In this document: positions 46,759 through 58,982 of the stretch, piece after piece
How positions within the stretch are numbered: the stretch's first letter is position 1
How the letters are laid out: each line of letters begins with the position of its first letter
Assembly: GCA_027487865.1 (NCBI GenBank)
Contig: JAIYCT010000007.1
Location: 282,603 to 346,602 of the forward strand
From: Microbacteriaceae bacterium
GTDB taxonomy: Bacteria; Actinomycetota; Actinomycetes; Actinomycetales; Microbacteriaceae
Reading direction: 5' to 3'
Length of the DNA stretch: 64,000 nucleotides
Translations under genes and position numbers: made by a program
The notes under the pieces: model-generated
What the model was told of the DNA's origin: nothing
Databases searched by the model: none
The model's input: the letters and a program-made list of their open reading frames with translations, nothing else

Positions 46759-47751
46759 ATGAAGCTAACCATTGCCGAAAACCTCCCATCCCCTGCTCGT
46801 AAGTCAGCACCCGAGAGGGCTGTGGTGCGGGTTGCCGCGGTGCAGGTTAGTTGGCGCAGTGATGAAAACGAACACCGCGCAAACCTAGAACTCGGCATTC
46901 GAAAAGCTTTTGAGGCTGGCGCGAAGATTGTTTTCCTGCCTGAGCTCACGCTCTCTCGATACCCAGCGGACGTTTGCCCAACCGGTATTCCAAGCGACAC
47001 CGCAGAGCCACTGGTTGGTGGCGAGACCTTCCGGTTTGTTTCAACCCTTGCGAAAGAACTAGGTATCTTCATCCACGCATCGCTCTATGAGGCCACTGGC
47101 TTTGCAGATGGCCGAGGGCTAAACACGGCAATCGTGATAGATGACCAAGGTCATCTAGTAGGCAAAACACCAAAGCTCCATATTCCTGTTACCGAGGGTT
47201 ACTTCGAGGACAAGTACTTCCAAGAGGGTCCAAACAGCGACCCTTATCCAACCTACGAGTTAGATATTCCCGGCGCTCCTACCCTTGGCCTTCCAACCTG
47301 TTGGGACGAGTGGTTTCCGGAGGTTGCTCGCGCCTATGGGCTGGCTGGAGCCGACATCCTTTGCTACCCAACTGCGATTGGCTCGGAACCAGACCACCCA
47401 GAATTCGACACCGAGCCGCTGTGGCGTCAGACCATCGTTGGACACGCAATCGCGAACGGGCTTTTCATCGTGGTGCCAAACCGCTGGGGCAATGAGGGAA
47501 TCATCGACTTCTACGGTTCGAGCTTCATCGTCGACCCATACGGTCGCATCTTGGCCCAGGCTGCTCGCGAGGGTGATGAGGTATTGGTGGCGGATCTGGA
47601 TCTTGACCAGCGCCGCGACTGGCTAGAACTTTTTCCATTTTTTGGCACCCGCAGACCAGACACCTACGCCCCACTAACCGCTCCTCGCATCAACGAGCGC
47701 ACCGAGGGCGGCAAGGGCGTAAACGGTGGGATTCCGGGGCTGAGCAAATGA
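46759..47751 (+). CDS. aguB: N-carbamoylputrescine amidase (nitrilase family)
   Basis: 330 residues. It converts N-carbamoylputrescine to putrescine, CO2 and ammonia. The nitrilase triad is visible: Glu62 in FLPELTLSRY, lysine in GKTPKLHIP, cysteine in LPTCWDEWFPE. The WDEWFPE form is typical of AguB. The stop overlaps the aguA start by four bases, so the two pathway enzymes are made together. The N terminus is about 20 residues longer than many relatives. Confidence 0.92.
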   Translation: MKLTIAENLPSPARKSAPERAVVRVAAVQVSWRSDENEHRANLELGIRKAFEAGAKIVFLPELTLSRYPADVCPTGIPSDTAEPLVGGETFRFVSTLAKELGIFIHASLYEATGFADGRGLNTAIVIDDQGHLVGKTPKLHIPVTEGYFEDKYFQEGPNSDPYPTYELDIPGAPTLGLPTCWDEWFPEVARAYGLAGADILCYPTAIGSEPDHPEFDTEPLWRQTIVGHAIANGLFIVVPNRWGNEGIIDFYGSSFIVDPYGRILAQAAREGDEVLVADLDLDQRRDWLELFPFFGTRRPDTYAPLTAPRINERTEGGKGVNGGIPGLSK

Positions 47752-48746
47752 CCTGGAGAATGCCAGCTGAATGGGAAAAGCATGAGCGCACCTGGCTAGC
47801 CTTCCCAACCTCCGGTTACACCCTCGGTGACACCGAGGACGATTACGAGGCCGCAAGATCCACCTGGGCAAATGTTGCCAACCAGGCCAGCGAGTTTGAA
47901 AATGTAACCGTGGTGGTAAACCCAGGTGATGAATCAATTGCCAAGAAATACCTCTCCGGCCAAATCGAACTAATGCCGATTCCAATCGATGATGCCTGGA
48001 TGCGAGATACCGGTCCAACCTTCGTTGTAGAAAATGGCAAATTAGGTGCGGTGAACTGGGTCTTCAACGGTTGGGGCGCTCAAGGTTGGGCGGAGTTTGG
48101 TAAAGACTCAAAAATCGCAGGTGTAATTGCCCGAGAATCTGGAGCCAATCTAATCGACTCCGAGCTGGTAAACGAAGGTGGCGGAATCCACATCTCCGGC
48201 GATGGCACAGTTTTACTAACTGAGACCGTGCAGCTTGGAAAAGGTAGAAACCCAAACTGGTCCAAGTATCAGGTTGAGCAAGAGATCCACCAAAAGCTCG
48301 GAACCAGCAAAGCGATTTGGCTAAAGCGGGGACTAACTCGTGACTATGAGGAATTTGGCACCCAGGGTCACGTCGACATGGTGGCGTGTTTCGCCCCCGA
48401 TGGCCGAGTGCTATACCACGATCAGAAAAATCCAAATCACCCGGACTACCTGGTTTCCTCCGGGGTACGTGAGACCTTCATCCGCGCCGGAATTGAAGTT
48501 TTATCCATCCCAGCTCCAGAAACACTTCGCGATGGCGAGGGTTTTGTGGACTACAGCTACATCAATCACTACGTGCTGAATGGCGCTGTTTTGCTCGGTG
48601 CATTTGAAGATCAGCGTGACAAAGAGGCGCAGGCAATGCTTCGAGATATTTATCCCGGGCGAGAAATTGTGCTGGTTGATGCCAAAGAGTTATTTAAGCG
48701 TGGCGGTGGAATTCACTGCATCACGCAGCAGCAACCGGCTTTTTAG
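47748..48746 (+). CDS. aguA: Agmatine deiminase
   Basis: 332 residues. It converts agmatine to N-carbamoylputrescine. The N terminus has MPAEWEKHERTWLAFPT and DDAWMRDTGPTF. The catalytic cysteine is Cys324 in GGGIHCITQQQP. It is coupled to aguB by an ATGA overlap. With the downstream decarboxylase it completes arginine to putrescine. Confidence 0.95.
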   Translation: MTWRMPAEWEKHERTWLAFPTSGYTLGDTEDDYEAARSTWANVANQASEFENVTVVVNPGDESIAKKYLSGQIELMPIPIDDAWMRDTGPTFVVENGKLGAVNWVFNGWGAQGWAEFGKDSKIAGVIARESGANLIDSELVNEGGGIHISGDGTVLLTETVQLGKGRNPNWSKYQVEQEIHQKLGTSKAIWLKRGLTRDYEEFGTQGHVDMVACFAPDGRVLYHDQKNPNHPDYLVSSGVRETFIRAGIEVLSIPAPETLRDGEGFVDYSYINHYVLNGAVLLGAFEDQRDKEAQAMLRDIYPGREIVLVDAKELFKRGGGIHCITQQQPAF

Positions 48747-48965
48747 TTGTTAGCTGGTTCAATAAAAACGGAAACAAAGCGGTGGTTATCTCCGTGGTCT
48801 CGATTTTGCTCTACAACCTTCTGGAACTTCTTGAGGGCTATGTTCTGAAGCGCTTTGCCCCTCAGCTTTGGAAAGCCCGCTAGAAAAATTCACCGCAACT
48901 TTGTGTCCCTCAAAACATAATTGCCGTAATCTTTTGGCTTTGATTGATTTTGAAAGTGAGAGTGA
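48747..48965 (+). other. Gap between aguA and the decarboxylase gene
   Basis: 219 bases without a clear gene. One frame is open from 48698 to TAG 48883 and looks membrane-like (VVISVVSILLYNLLELLEGY then KRFAPQLWKAR) but has only a GTG at 48782 without a Shine-Dalgarno. The second half is A/T-rich and probably holds the promoter of the next gene, for example TTGTGT near 48902 and CGTAAT near 48926. Confidence 0.4.
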
Positions 48966-50420
48966 TTGTCCGAGCACGCTTTTGGCGCAGCCACACTGCT
49001 AGATCCAAATGACCCGATGGGGCTTAGAAGCTCCGCACCGTTGCTAGACGCGTGGATTAGAGACATCACATCCGAGAGATATCCTTTCCAAATCCCAGGC
49101 CACAAAGGCCGGACAGATCTAACCGGACCCGTTGTAGACGGGGATATCCCGGTACTTCCGGGCAATCACCCAAATCGCATTAGCCCCTCGCTGATTCTGG
49201 AGGCAGAGGCACTGGCGGCCAGGCTTTGGGGTGCAGATCTTTGCCGATTCGGAGTAAATGGCTCTACCGGCACCAATCACGCAGCAGTGATGGCTGTCGC
49301 TGGTCCCGGTGACAAGGTCATTGTTTCCCGGACCCTGCACAAATCGGTCCTAGTCGGCATGGTTTACGCCGGAGTAGTCCCAGTTTGGGTAAGGCCCGAG
49401 ATAAACCCAGCAACTGGACTGCCGGAGTATTTGCGTTCAACTCGGCTGCGCGAGACCTTGGAAGAACACCCCGATGCCAAGGCAGTGCTAATTGGAGAGC
49501 CGAGCTATGTCGGAACCATGTCGAATATCCCAAGACTTTCGGCCGCCTGTCACGATTTTGGCATTCCACTGGTTGTTGATGCTGCCTGGGCAGCTCACTT
49601 TGGCTTCCACCCGGATTTGCCTAAGAACCCGCTGGATGAAGGTGCCGACATTGTTGTGACCAGCGCTCACAAGACACTCCCCAGTTATTCGCAAGCCTCT
49701 TTCGTGTTAGCAAAGGGCGAATTTGTTGACCTACCAAGGCTAAACAAAACCTTTGATTCCACCCAGACCACCTCGATGTCGGGACGAATTCTTGCCTCGA
49801 TAGATGCAGCGCGAGCACTTATGCAGCGCCACGGCCATGAGCTTTTGGCACCGGTAATTGAGGCAACCGCGAAGGGCAGACAGGCCCTACGTGCTGCCGG
49901 CATCCCAGTAATCGATGGCGAGTACATCGATCCACTCAAGATGGTCATCCTGCTAAGTGAAACTGGGGCGGATGGCAATTTGGTGGAGGCAGATTTACTT
50001 GCTGCCAACATTGACCTTGAGATGGCAAATAAAGACGTGATCATTCCTATGATTACCCTTGCCGACACGCCCCAGCGCATTGAGACACTGGTTACTCGAA
50101 TTATCGCTCTCGTTGAGAAGTACCGAGGGGAGCCAAGGCCAATCAAGATTGCAGCTGCATTTGCAATTGAACCTGAGGTTGTCACTACCCCTCGCGAGGC
50201 ATTTTTTGCCCCATACGAAGTTGTGGCGGCAGAGGATGCGGTTGGACGCGTCAGCGCAGAGCTGATCTGCCCATACCCTCCAGGAGTTCCAGTGCTATCC
50301 CCCGGTGAGCGAATCACACAGAGCGCTATGAACGCGCTGTTGGACGCGCGTGATTCAGGCACTCGAATCGCATTTGTGGATGATCGAACCCTTGCCACCT
50401 TCAAGGTTCTCAAGGACTAA
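48966..50420 (+). CDS. speA: Orn/Lys/Arg family PLP decarboxylase, probable arginine decarboxylase
   Basis: 484 residues, fold type I. The substrate stretch FQIPGHKGRTD begins the major domain, GVNGSTGTNHA binds the cofactor phosphate, and the PLP lysine is Lys236 in TSAHKTLPSYS. The C-terminal domain ends with CPYPPGVPVLSPGERIT, a family signature. The presence of aguA and aguB just upstream makes arginine the likely substrate, giving agmatine. The start is TTG 48966 after GAGAGTG. It is shorter than the enteric inducible enzymes because the wing domain is absent. Confidence 0.9.
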   Translation: MSEHAFGAATLLDPNDPMGLRSSAPLLDAWIRDITSERYPFQIPGHKGRTDLTGPVVDGDIPVLPGNHPNRISPSLILEAEALAARLWGADLCRFGVNGSTGTNHAAVMAVAGPGDKVIVSRTLHKSVLVGMVYAGVVPVWVRPEINPATGLPEYLRSTRLRETLEEHPDAKAVLIGEPSYVGTMSNIPRLSAACHDFGIPLVVDAAWAAHFGFHPDLPKNPLDEGADIVVTSAHKTLPSYSQASFVLAKGEFVDLPRLNKTFDSTQTTSMSGRILASIDAARALMQRHGHELLAPVIEATAKGRQALRAAGIPVIDGEYIDPLKMVILLSETGADGNLVEADLLAANIDLEMANKDVIIPMITLADTPQRIETLVTRIIALVEKYRGEPRPIKIAAAFAIEPEVVTTPREAFFAPYEVVAAEDAVGRVSAELICPYPPGVPVLSPGERITQSAMNALLDARDSGTRIAFVDDRTLATFKVLKD

Positions 50421-50458
50421 AAAGTATGGCAACATTGGGGGGTTGAAAGGACTCCGCA

Positions 50459-54158
<3,700 letters not shown>

Positions 54159-54160
54159 CC

Positions 54161-54796
54161 ATGCTTCCCAGCACATCCAACCTCACTGCTTTCTTAGTGC
54201 TGGCATTGGTAATCATCGTGGTGCCAGGGCCCGGCGTGCTGTTCACAATTGGTAGAGCGCTGATCTTGGGCACCAAGGCAGCCCTGTTGAGCGTTTTGGG
54301 CAATGCCTTCGGCGTTGGCATCCAGATTGTTGTGATTTCACTTGGCCTTGGGGTTGCGATTCAGCAGTCTGAGCTGGTGTTTTTAGCAATTCGGGTTTTT
54401 GGTGCCGAAATGATCATTTACCTCGGAGTCAAAGCCATTCTTTCGCGTGCCGACTTTGATCTGGATGTGGAGGCCGAAACCAGCAACGCCTCAACGGTGG
54501 TTCGACAATCCTTTGTGGTTGGCATCACAAATGCCAAGACTTTTGTGTTCTTCATCGCAGCTCTGCCCTCATTCACTTCCCCGGAGCTAGGCAATCCAGT
54601 CATCCAAATGTTGCTGCTGGGAGTCATTTTTAGCGTTATTGGCGTCCTCTCCGACTCGGTCTATGCAATTGCTGCTGGGCAGGCCAGAAGCTGGCTTGCC
54701 AGTTCTCACCAACGCCTTGCGACCTTCCGTGGCATTGGTGGACTTGCACTCACGCTCCTGGGTCTCTACATGCTTTATGAGGCATTGGTTCATTAG
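54161..54796 (+). CDS. LysE family amino acid exporter
   Basis: 211 residues with six helices of the LysE/RhtB family. VPGPGVLFTIGRAL near residue 23 and GITNAKTFVFFIAALPSF are family signatures. Such exporters remove excess lysine, arginine, homoserine or threonine. Position after argG suggests arginine or a related compound, but this is inference. Confidence 0.88.
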   Translation: MLPSTSNLTAFLVLALVIIVVPGPGVLFTIGRALILGTKAALLSVLGNAFGVGIQIVVISLGLGVAIQQSELVFLAIRVFGAEMIIYLGVKAILSRADFDLDVEAETSNASTVVRQSFVVGITNAKTFVFFIAALPSFTSPELGNPVIQMLLLGVIFSVIGVLSDSVYAIAAGQARSWLASSHQRLATFRGIGGLALTLLGLYMLYEALVH

Positions 54797-54820
54797 CCAG
54801 TTGGCATGGAAGCCGAGCGC

Positions 54821-54877
54821 AAAAAAATAAACCCGCCTAAAAAGCCAAGCTGGGCTAGGCTTTAGGTAATGAGCGGG
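54821..54877 (-). terminator. Strong minus-strand intrinsic terminator with no minus-strand gene
   Basis: A composite hairpin (CCCGC/GCGGG outside, CTAAAAAGCC/GGCTTTAG inside, 54832-54877) is followed on the minus strand by TTTATTTTTTT (54831-54821). The U-run lies on the minus side only. No coding gene is on the minus strand between 54797 and the helicase, so it may end an antisense or small RNA. Confidence 0.65.
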
Positions 54878-54888
54878 AAACCGCAACA

Positions 54889-54917
54889 TTGCGTCGTAGA
54901 ACGCTTTTCCACATTAT
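54889..54917 (+). promoter_or_regulatory. Promoter of the DEAD-box helicase gene
   Basis: TTGCGT (54889-54894) and CATTAT (54912-54917) are 17 bases apart. The predicted start near 54924 gives a leader of about 114 bases. The -10 sits in the small palindrome TCCACATTATGTGGA. Confidence 0.5.
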
Positions 54918-54936
54918 GTGGATTCTCTCTTCCTTC

Positions 54937-55018
54937 GGCGAACGAATGCATCAAATGATGCGTACGCCATTTCGAGCCAAAAGGCTCGTCCAACAAATCG
55001 ATGCATTTGCCATCGAGT
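54937..55018 (+). promoter_or_regulatory. Hairpin-rich leader of the helicase gene
   Basis: Three hairpins follow one another: GGCG/CGCC enclosing ATGCATCA/TGATGCGT (54937-54967), CGAGCC-AAAA-GGCTCG (54973-54988), and CGATG/CATCG (54999-55015). Helicase genes of cold shock type often have structured leaders that the helicase itself or low temperature controls. The AUG follows after a single-stranded A-rich stretch without a clear Shine-Dalgarno. Confidence 0.55.
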
Positions 55019-55037
55019 GAAAGCAATTACAAAACTT

Positions 55038-56414
55038 ATGTCTCAAAAATCATTTATCGATCTTGGCGTGCCTGAAGCTATTGCTGCGGTGCTTAGCGCC
55101 CAGGGCATCGACTCACCATTCCCAATCCAGATAGACACTTTGCCTGACACTCTTGCCGGCAGGGACGTTCTAGGCCGCGGTAAGACCGGGTCGGGCAAGA
55201 CCCTTGCCTTTAGCATTCCAATGGTTGCAAGGCTTGCTGGAAAGCGCGCAAACGCAGAGCGCAAGCCTCGCGGCTTGGTGCTTGCCCCTACCAGAGAGCT
55301 CGCTACTCAGATCACGCAGACCCTGCAGCCACTTGCTGAGGCCATGAACCTAAGGGTCACCACAATCTTTGGTGGCATTTCGCAACAGCGCCAGGTTCAG
55401 GCTCTTAGAGCCGGTGTGGAAATCATCGTTGCCACCCCAGGTCGCGTTGAAGACCTAATGGCCCAGGGCTTTCTAAAACTCGACGCCATTGAGGTCACTG
55501 TTTTGGATGAAGCCGACCACATGGCAGACCTAGGCTTTTTGCCTGGTGTGACCAGAATCTTGAACGCCACCCCAACAGGTGGTCAGCGCCTATTGTTCTC
55601 GGCAACTCTGGACAACGGCGTGAACAAGCTCGTGGACAAGTTTCTTTCCAACCAGGTCATGCACTCGGTTGATGAGGTGAACTCTCCTGTTGCTCAGATG
55701 ACTCACCACGTGTTTGAGGCAGCTGACGCACAGTCCAAGAAGCAACTGATCCACGCTCTTGCCTCAGGAACCGGAAGACGCATTCTGTTTATGCGCACCA
55801 AGCACACCGCCAAGAAGCTTGCAAGAACTTTGACTCAGGCAGGCATCCCAGCGGTTGACCTTCACGGTAACCTCTCGCAGCCAGCAAGAGATCGAAACCT
55901 AGCCGCCTTTAGCGAGGGTAAGGTGAAGGTCTTGGTTGCTACCGACGTGGCAGCTCGAGGCGTGCACGTTGACTTTGTTGACCTGGTTGTCCATGTTGAC
56001 CCACCAGCCGAGCACAAGGCTTACCTTCACCGCTCCGGCAGAACTGCTCGCGCCGGTGCCGAGGGCGATGTGGTGACGATTACTCTGCCTGAGCAGCGCA
56101 AGGACGTCACAGACCTACTGAGAATGGCAAAGATCAACATGGTACCGATGCGCGTTAGCGCGAAGTCCGATGAAGTTGTCGCCCTTATTGGCGAAGTTGC
56201 CCCTTACGTCAAGCCGGTCGCAGAAGCGCCTCAGCCTCAAGGTGGTGGCGGAACATCCAACGGTCGAAATGCTCAGCGCAAGCGCGCTCTAAAGCAGGCT
56301 GGACCAGCTCAGCCAAAATCAGGGAGACCTAATGGTCAGGGTGCTAACCAGGAGCGAACTGCAAAGCCTGCAAGGCCAGCGAACGCTAACCGCAATCGCC
56401 AGCGTTCCAGGTAA
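55038..56414 (+). CDS. DEAD-box RNA helicase
   Basis: 458 residues from ATG 55038. GKTGSGKTLAF is motif I, VLAPTRELATQ motif Ia, VLDEADHMADL motif II, SATL motif III, and HRSGRTARAG motif VI. The C-terminal 75 residues are basic and rich in Gly, Gln, Asn and Arg, likely for RNA binding. The open frame to 54918 crosses the leader hairpins and is rejected. It probably acts in ribosome assembly or cold-adapted RNA unwinding. Confidence 0.94.
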   Translation: MSQKSFIDLGVPEAIAAVLSAQGIDSPFPIQIDTLPDTLAGRDVLGRGKTGSGKTLAFSIPMVARLAGKRANAERKPRGLVLAPTRELATQITQTLQPLAEAMNLRVTTIFGGISQQRQVQALRAGVEIIVATPGRVEDLMAQGFLKLDAIEVTVLDEADHMADLGFLPGVTRILNATPTGGQRLLFSATLDNGVNKLVDKFLSNQVMHSVDEVNSPVAQMTHHVFEAADAQSKKQLIHALASGTGRRILFMRTKHTAKKLARTLTQAGIPAVDLHGNLSQPARDRNLAAFSEGKVKVLVATDVAARGVHVDFVDLVVHVDPPAEHKAYLHRSGRTARAGAEGDVVTITLPEQRKDVTDLLRMAKINMVPMRVSAKSDEVVALIGEVAPYVKPVAEAPQPQGGGGTSNGRNAQRKRALKQAGPAQPKSGRPNGQGANQERTAKPARPANANRNRQRSR

Positions 56415-56418
56415 TTTA

Positions 56419-56453
56419 AAGCGAAAAGCCTGAGCCACGAATTACTGCTCAGG
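56419..56453 (-). terminator. Terminator between the helicase and YqhA genes
   Basis: CCTGAGC/GCTCAGG form a perfect seven-base-pair stem (56429-56453) with an 11-base loop, followed on the minus strand by CTTTTCGCTTT. It ends the YqhA transcript and may also serve the converging helicase gene. Confidence 0.65.
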
Positions 56454-56464
56454 GCCTAAGCCGA

Positions 56465-56947
56465 TTACTTGGTTGGAATTGACTTTTCTTTAGGTGGCTT
56501 TTTTGTCGCGTAAGAAAACAGCGCCAAACCAGCAACGATTGCGCCCGCCGCAACACCGTAAGCGAGCACGTCAGCGCCACGCTTTGCATCGACGAACACT
56601 CCAACGAATACAACTGCAATGATCGCTACGATTACGCCGATCAGCTTCGATTTGAGGTCATCGAGGTCCCTAACCTGCAACCAGACCGGGACTTCAATGT
56701 CTTCATCGACAAACAACTCGTAGAGGCCATAGCCGATAACTAGCAGAACTGTACCCAAAAGGATTGCATCTACCGCGGTTAGGACCTCAACGATGGTGTC
56801 CTTGAGGTAAGCCTGGTTCACGACGGTGTCATAAACCACCTGAATCATGGCGACTGAGCCACGAAGCATCAGCAACAGTGCTCCGATGATTGAAGCGATG
56901 GCTGGCACGATAACCGCATAGCGGGTGAGGCCCAATAGTTTGCGCAT
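56465..56947 (-). CDS. YqhA family (UPF0114) membrane protein
   Basis: 160 residues with four hydrophobic helices. LGTVLLVIGYGLYELFVDED and VPVWLQVRDLDDLKSKL are typical of the YqhA family. The function is unknown; this is usually a single-gene unit. It lies downstream of tRNA-Arg on the same strand. Confidence 0.85.
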   Translation of the reverse strand: MRKLLGLTRYAVIVPAIASIIGALLLMLRGSVAMIQVVYDTVVNQAYLKDTIVEVLTAVDAILLGTVLLVIGYGLYELFVDEDIEVPVWLQVRDLDDLKSKLIGVIVAIIAVVFVGVFVDAKRGADVLAYGVAAGAIVAGLALFSYATKKPPKEKSIPTK

Positions 56948-56992
56948 GCTCTCAGTTATAGCACCAAAGCGGACACATGCGAGTATGAAAAG

Positions 56993-57065
56993 CGCCCTCG
57001 GCAGGAATCGAACCTGCGACCAAGAGATTAGAAGGCTCTTGCTCTATCCACTGAGCTACGAGGGC
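56993..57065 (-). tRNA. tRNA-Arg (TCT anticodon)
   Basis: 73 bases; CCA is not encoded, unlike the other three tRNA genes here. Acceptor GCCCTCG / CGAGGGC, discriminator G. D arm GCTC/GAGC. Anticodon stem AGAGC/TCTCT has a C31-U39 mismatch next to the loop CTTCTAA with anticodon TCT. T arm GCAGG-TTCGATT-CCTGC is perfect. It reads the rare AGA codon. Confidence 0.95.
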
Positions 57066-57074
57066 AATGCCTAC

Positions 57075-57104
57075 AAGTTAGGCGGTATTGAGTTTATCCC
57101 ACAA
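57075..57104 (-). promoter_or_regulatory. Promoter of tRNA-Arg
   Basis: TTGTGG (57104-57099) and TAACTT (57080-57075) are 18 bases apart on the minus strand, ten bases before the tRNA 5' end. The NHL gene stop lies 30 bases upstream of the -35. Confidence 0.5.
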
Positions 57105-57134
57105 CCTCACAGAGCTTCTTATAAAAGCAGTGAG

Positions 57135-58982
57135 CTACTGGCCCTTACTTCCCGAGAGCACTAATTCAAGGACACTCAATCCGGTCGCGGAGACTTTGAT
57201 GGGGATTCCCCAGTCCTGCTGGTGGATATGACACTGAGCACCCAGCTCTGACTCATCGCAGGATGCGCCCTTGGCGGCAACATGCAAAACGCCTTCAGTA
57301 ATTGCTGGATTCAACACCACTTCTCGAGAAAGTTCCGTTGAATTTCCAGCACCCTCAAGAAGCAATTCTTTAGGGGTAGAACTTACGACTAGGAAGGTCG
57401 ATGGTCCGTAGCGATCGTCAAGCTTTTGCCCAGGAGGTGCGCTGAAGGTGACGTCGATGGTCAGATTCCCAGCCAAGACCTCCAGTGCTGGTCTTGTGGT
57501 TCGCATCGCTGCACCTTGGACCAGAGCTCCAGGCTCGATTGCTAGGAGTGTGATTCGGTTGGCAGCGGTTTCCACGATTGCAAGCTTTGGCCCGGTTGCG
57601 GTTTCTACAAGCTCCAAATCGCTCGGTTCCGAGAGGTCGCGGGCAATTGTTGTGACTTGGTTTGTAGCGGGTGAATACTTTCTAATGGCACGGTTGTAGG
57701 TGTCTGCAATTAGCAGGTTGCCATCTGGGAGTTCTAAAATGCCCAGCGGGTGCTGAAGCAATGCCTGACCCGCAGGGCCATCAACGTGACCAAAGTCAAA
57801 TAGGCCCTTGCCTATCTGAGATGAGATCTTGCCACCTTCGGCCGCTCGAAGGGCAGAAGTCTCAGCGTCGATGATCCAAATCTTGCCGGGAGTGATCTTG
57901 GACTGAACCAGGGCGGAAGGCTGTGCAAACCAAGCCTGCGCAAGATCTCCGTCAACTAGTCCTTCATTGGTTGTGCCAGCGAAGATGTCGAGAGTCTTAT
58001 TGTGCAGATCGTATTTCCAGATCCTGTGCTCTCCAGCCATCGCAATAAACAAGTAGCCATCGAGTAGCTCTATGTCCCAAGGGGTTGAAATGTTTACCTC
58101 TAGAGCAGGACCAGAGGTTGCATCGGCCTGCATCCATTGCGCACCGGTACCCGCGATTGTGAAAACCGTCTTGGTTTCTAGGTTGATTGCCCGAATCAGA
58201 TGGTTGGCGGTGTCTGCAACCAAAAGGTGCGCACCAACTTGGCTAGCAAGCTGAGCATCTAAAAATACGGCTCCGTATGGTTCTGCAAAGCTGGCAGATT
58301 CAAAGCTGCCATCGTCCGACCCTCTTAGGCCTTGCCCGATAGTGATTGTTGGCTCTGTCAGATTTGCGGTCGTTAGCCCAACAAGGTTGTGAGCCCCGCT
58401 ATTGCTGACCAGGAGCTCTGCTCCCCCGAGAAATTGCTGGTAGCCAGATGGAACTGCCACTATCTTTCCCGGTTGCTTTAGGGCAAGTGAGCTTGGAGCT
58501 GGGGCCCTATAAATCCCAGCACCTCGAGTCAATTCTCCGGTGGCTTCATACTCCGGAATTAATTTCTCCAGCAGAGCCTCGATGGCGTGCGCGTGACCCT
58601 CGCCAGAGAAAGTTGCAGCTATTTCGCCGGTTGGATCGACTAGCACCAAGGTTGGCCAAGCTCGAACTCCGTAAGCCTGCCATGTCGTCATGTTTGGGTC
58701 ATTTAGAACCGGGTGGTGGATCTCGTGCCGATCGATAGCCGCTGCGACAGATTCAGGAAGTTTCTCGTGCTCAAACTTCGGTGAGTGAACCCCGACAACC
58801 GTAAGCACGTCCTTGAACTTCTCTTCAATCGGTCGAAGTTCAGCAAGCACGTGATGACAGTTAACGCAGCAGAGTGTCCAAAAATCAAGCAGTAGAAAGC
58901 GACCTTTGAAGTCAGTAATGCTGATTGCGCGGTTTGCGGTTCCAAACCAGGTGTCACCGATTAGTTCAGGTGCTTTAGTCAC
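57135..58982 (-). CDS. Thioredoxin-like protein with NHL repeats
   Basis: 615 residues. An N-terminal thioredoxin/TlpA-like domain has FWTLCCVNCHH (redox pair Cys39-Cys42) in place of WCGPC, followed by WPTLVLVD. Then come NHL beta-propeller repeats (about 185-500, for example LLVADTANHLIRAI and LLIADTYNRAIRKYSP) and a C-terminal beta domain with a cysteine pair (SCDESELGAQC). It resembles NHLRC2. There is no signal peptide. It is last in the ssu-metY operon and coupled to the CoA-binding gene by a four-base overlap. Confidence 0.87.
   Translation of the reverse strand: MTKAPELIGDTWFGTANRAISITDFKGRFLLLDFWTLCCVNCHHVLAELRPIEEKFKDVLTVVGVHSPKFEHEKLPESVAAAIDRHEIHHPVLNDPNMTTWQAYGVRAWPTLVLVDPTGEIAATFSGEGHAHAIEALLEKLIPEYEATGELTRGAGIYRAPAPSSLALKQPGKIVAVPSGYQQFLGGAELLVSNSGAHNLVGLTTANLTEPTITIGQGLRGSDDGSFESASFAEPYGAVFLDAQLASQVGAHLLVADTANHLIRAINLETKTVFTIAGTGAQWMQADATSGPALEVNISTPWDIELLDGYLFIAMAGEHRIWKYDLHNKTLDIFAGTTNEGLVDGDLAQAWFAQPSALVQSKITPGKIWIIDAETSALRAAEGGKISSQIGKGLFDFGHVDGPAGQALLQHPLGILELPDGNLLIADTYNRAIRKYSPATNQVTTIARDLSEPSDLELVETATGPKLAIVETAANRITLLAIEPGALVQGAAMRTTRPALEVLAGNLTIDVTFSAPPGQKLDDRYGPSTFLVVSSTPKELLLEGAGNSTELSREVVLNPAITEGVLHVAAKGASCDESELGAQCHIHQQDWGIPIKVSATGLSVLELVLSGSKGQ

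Noticed and set aside
54918..55037. Upstream extension of the helicase frame
   Set aside because: It runs through the -10 box and the hairpins of the leader and is not helicase-like.
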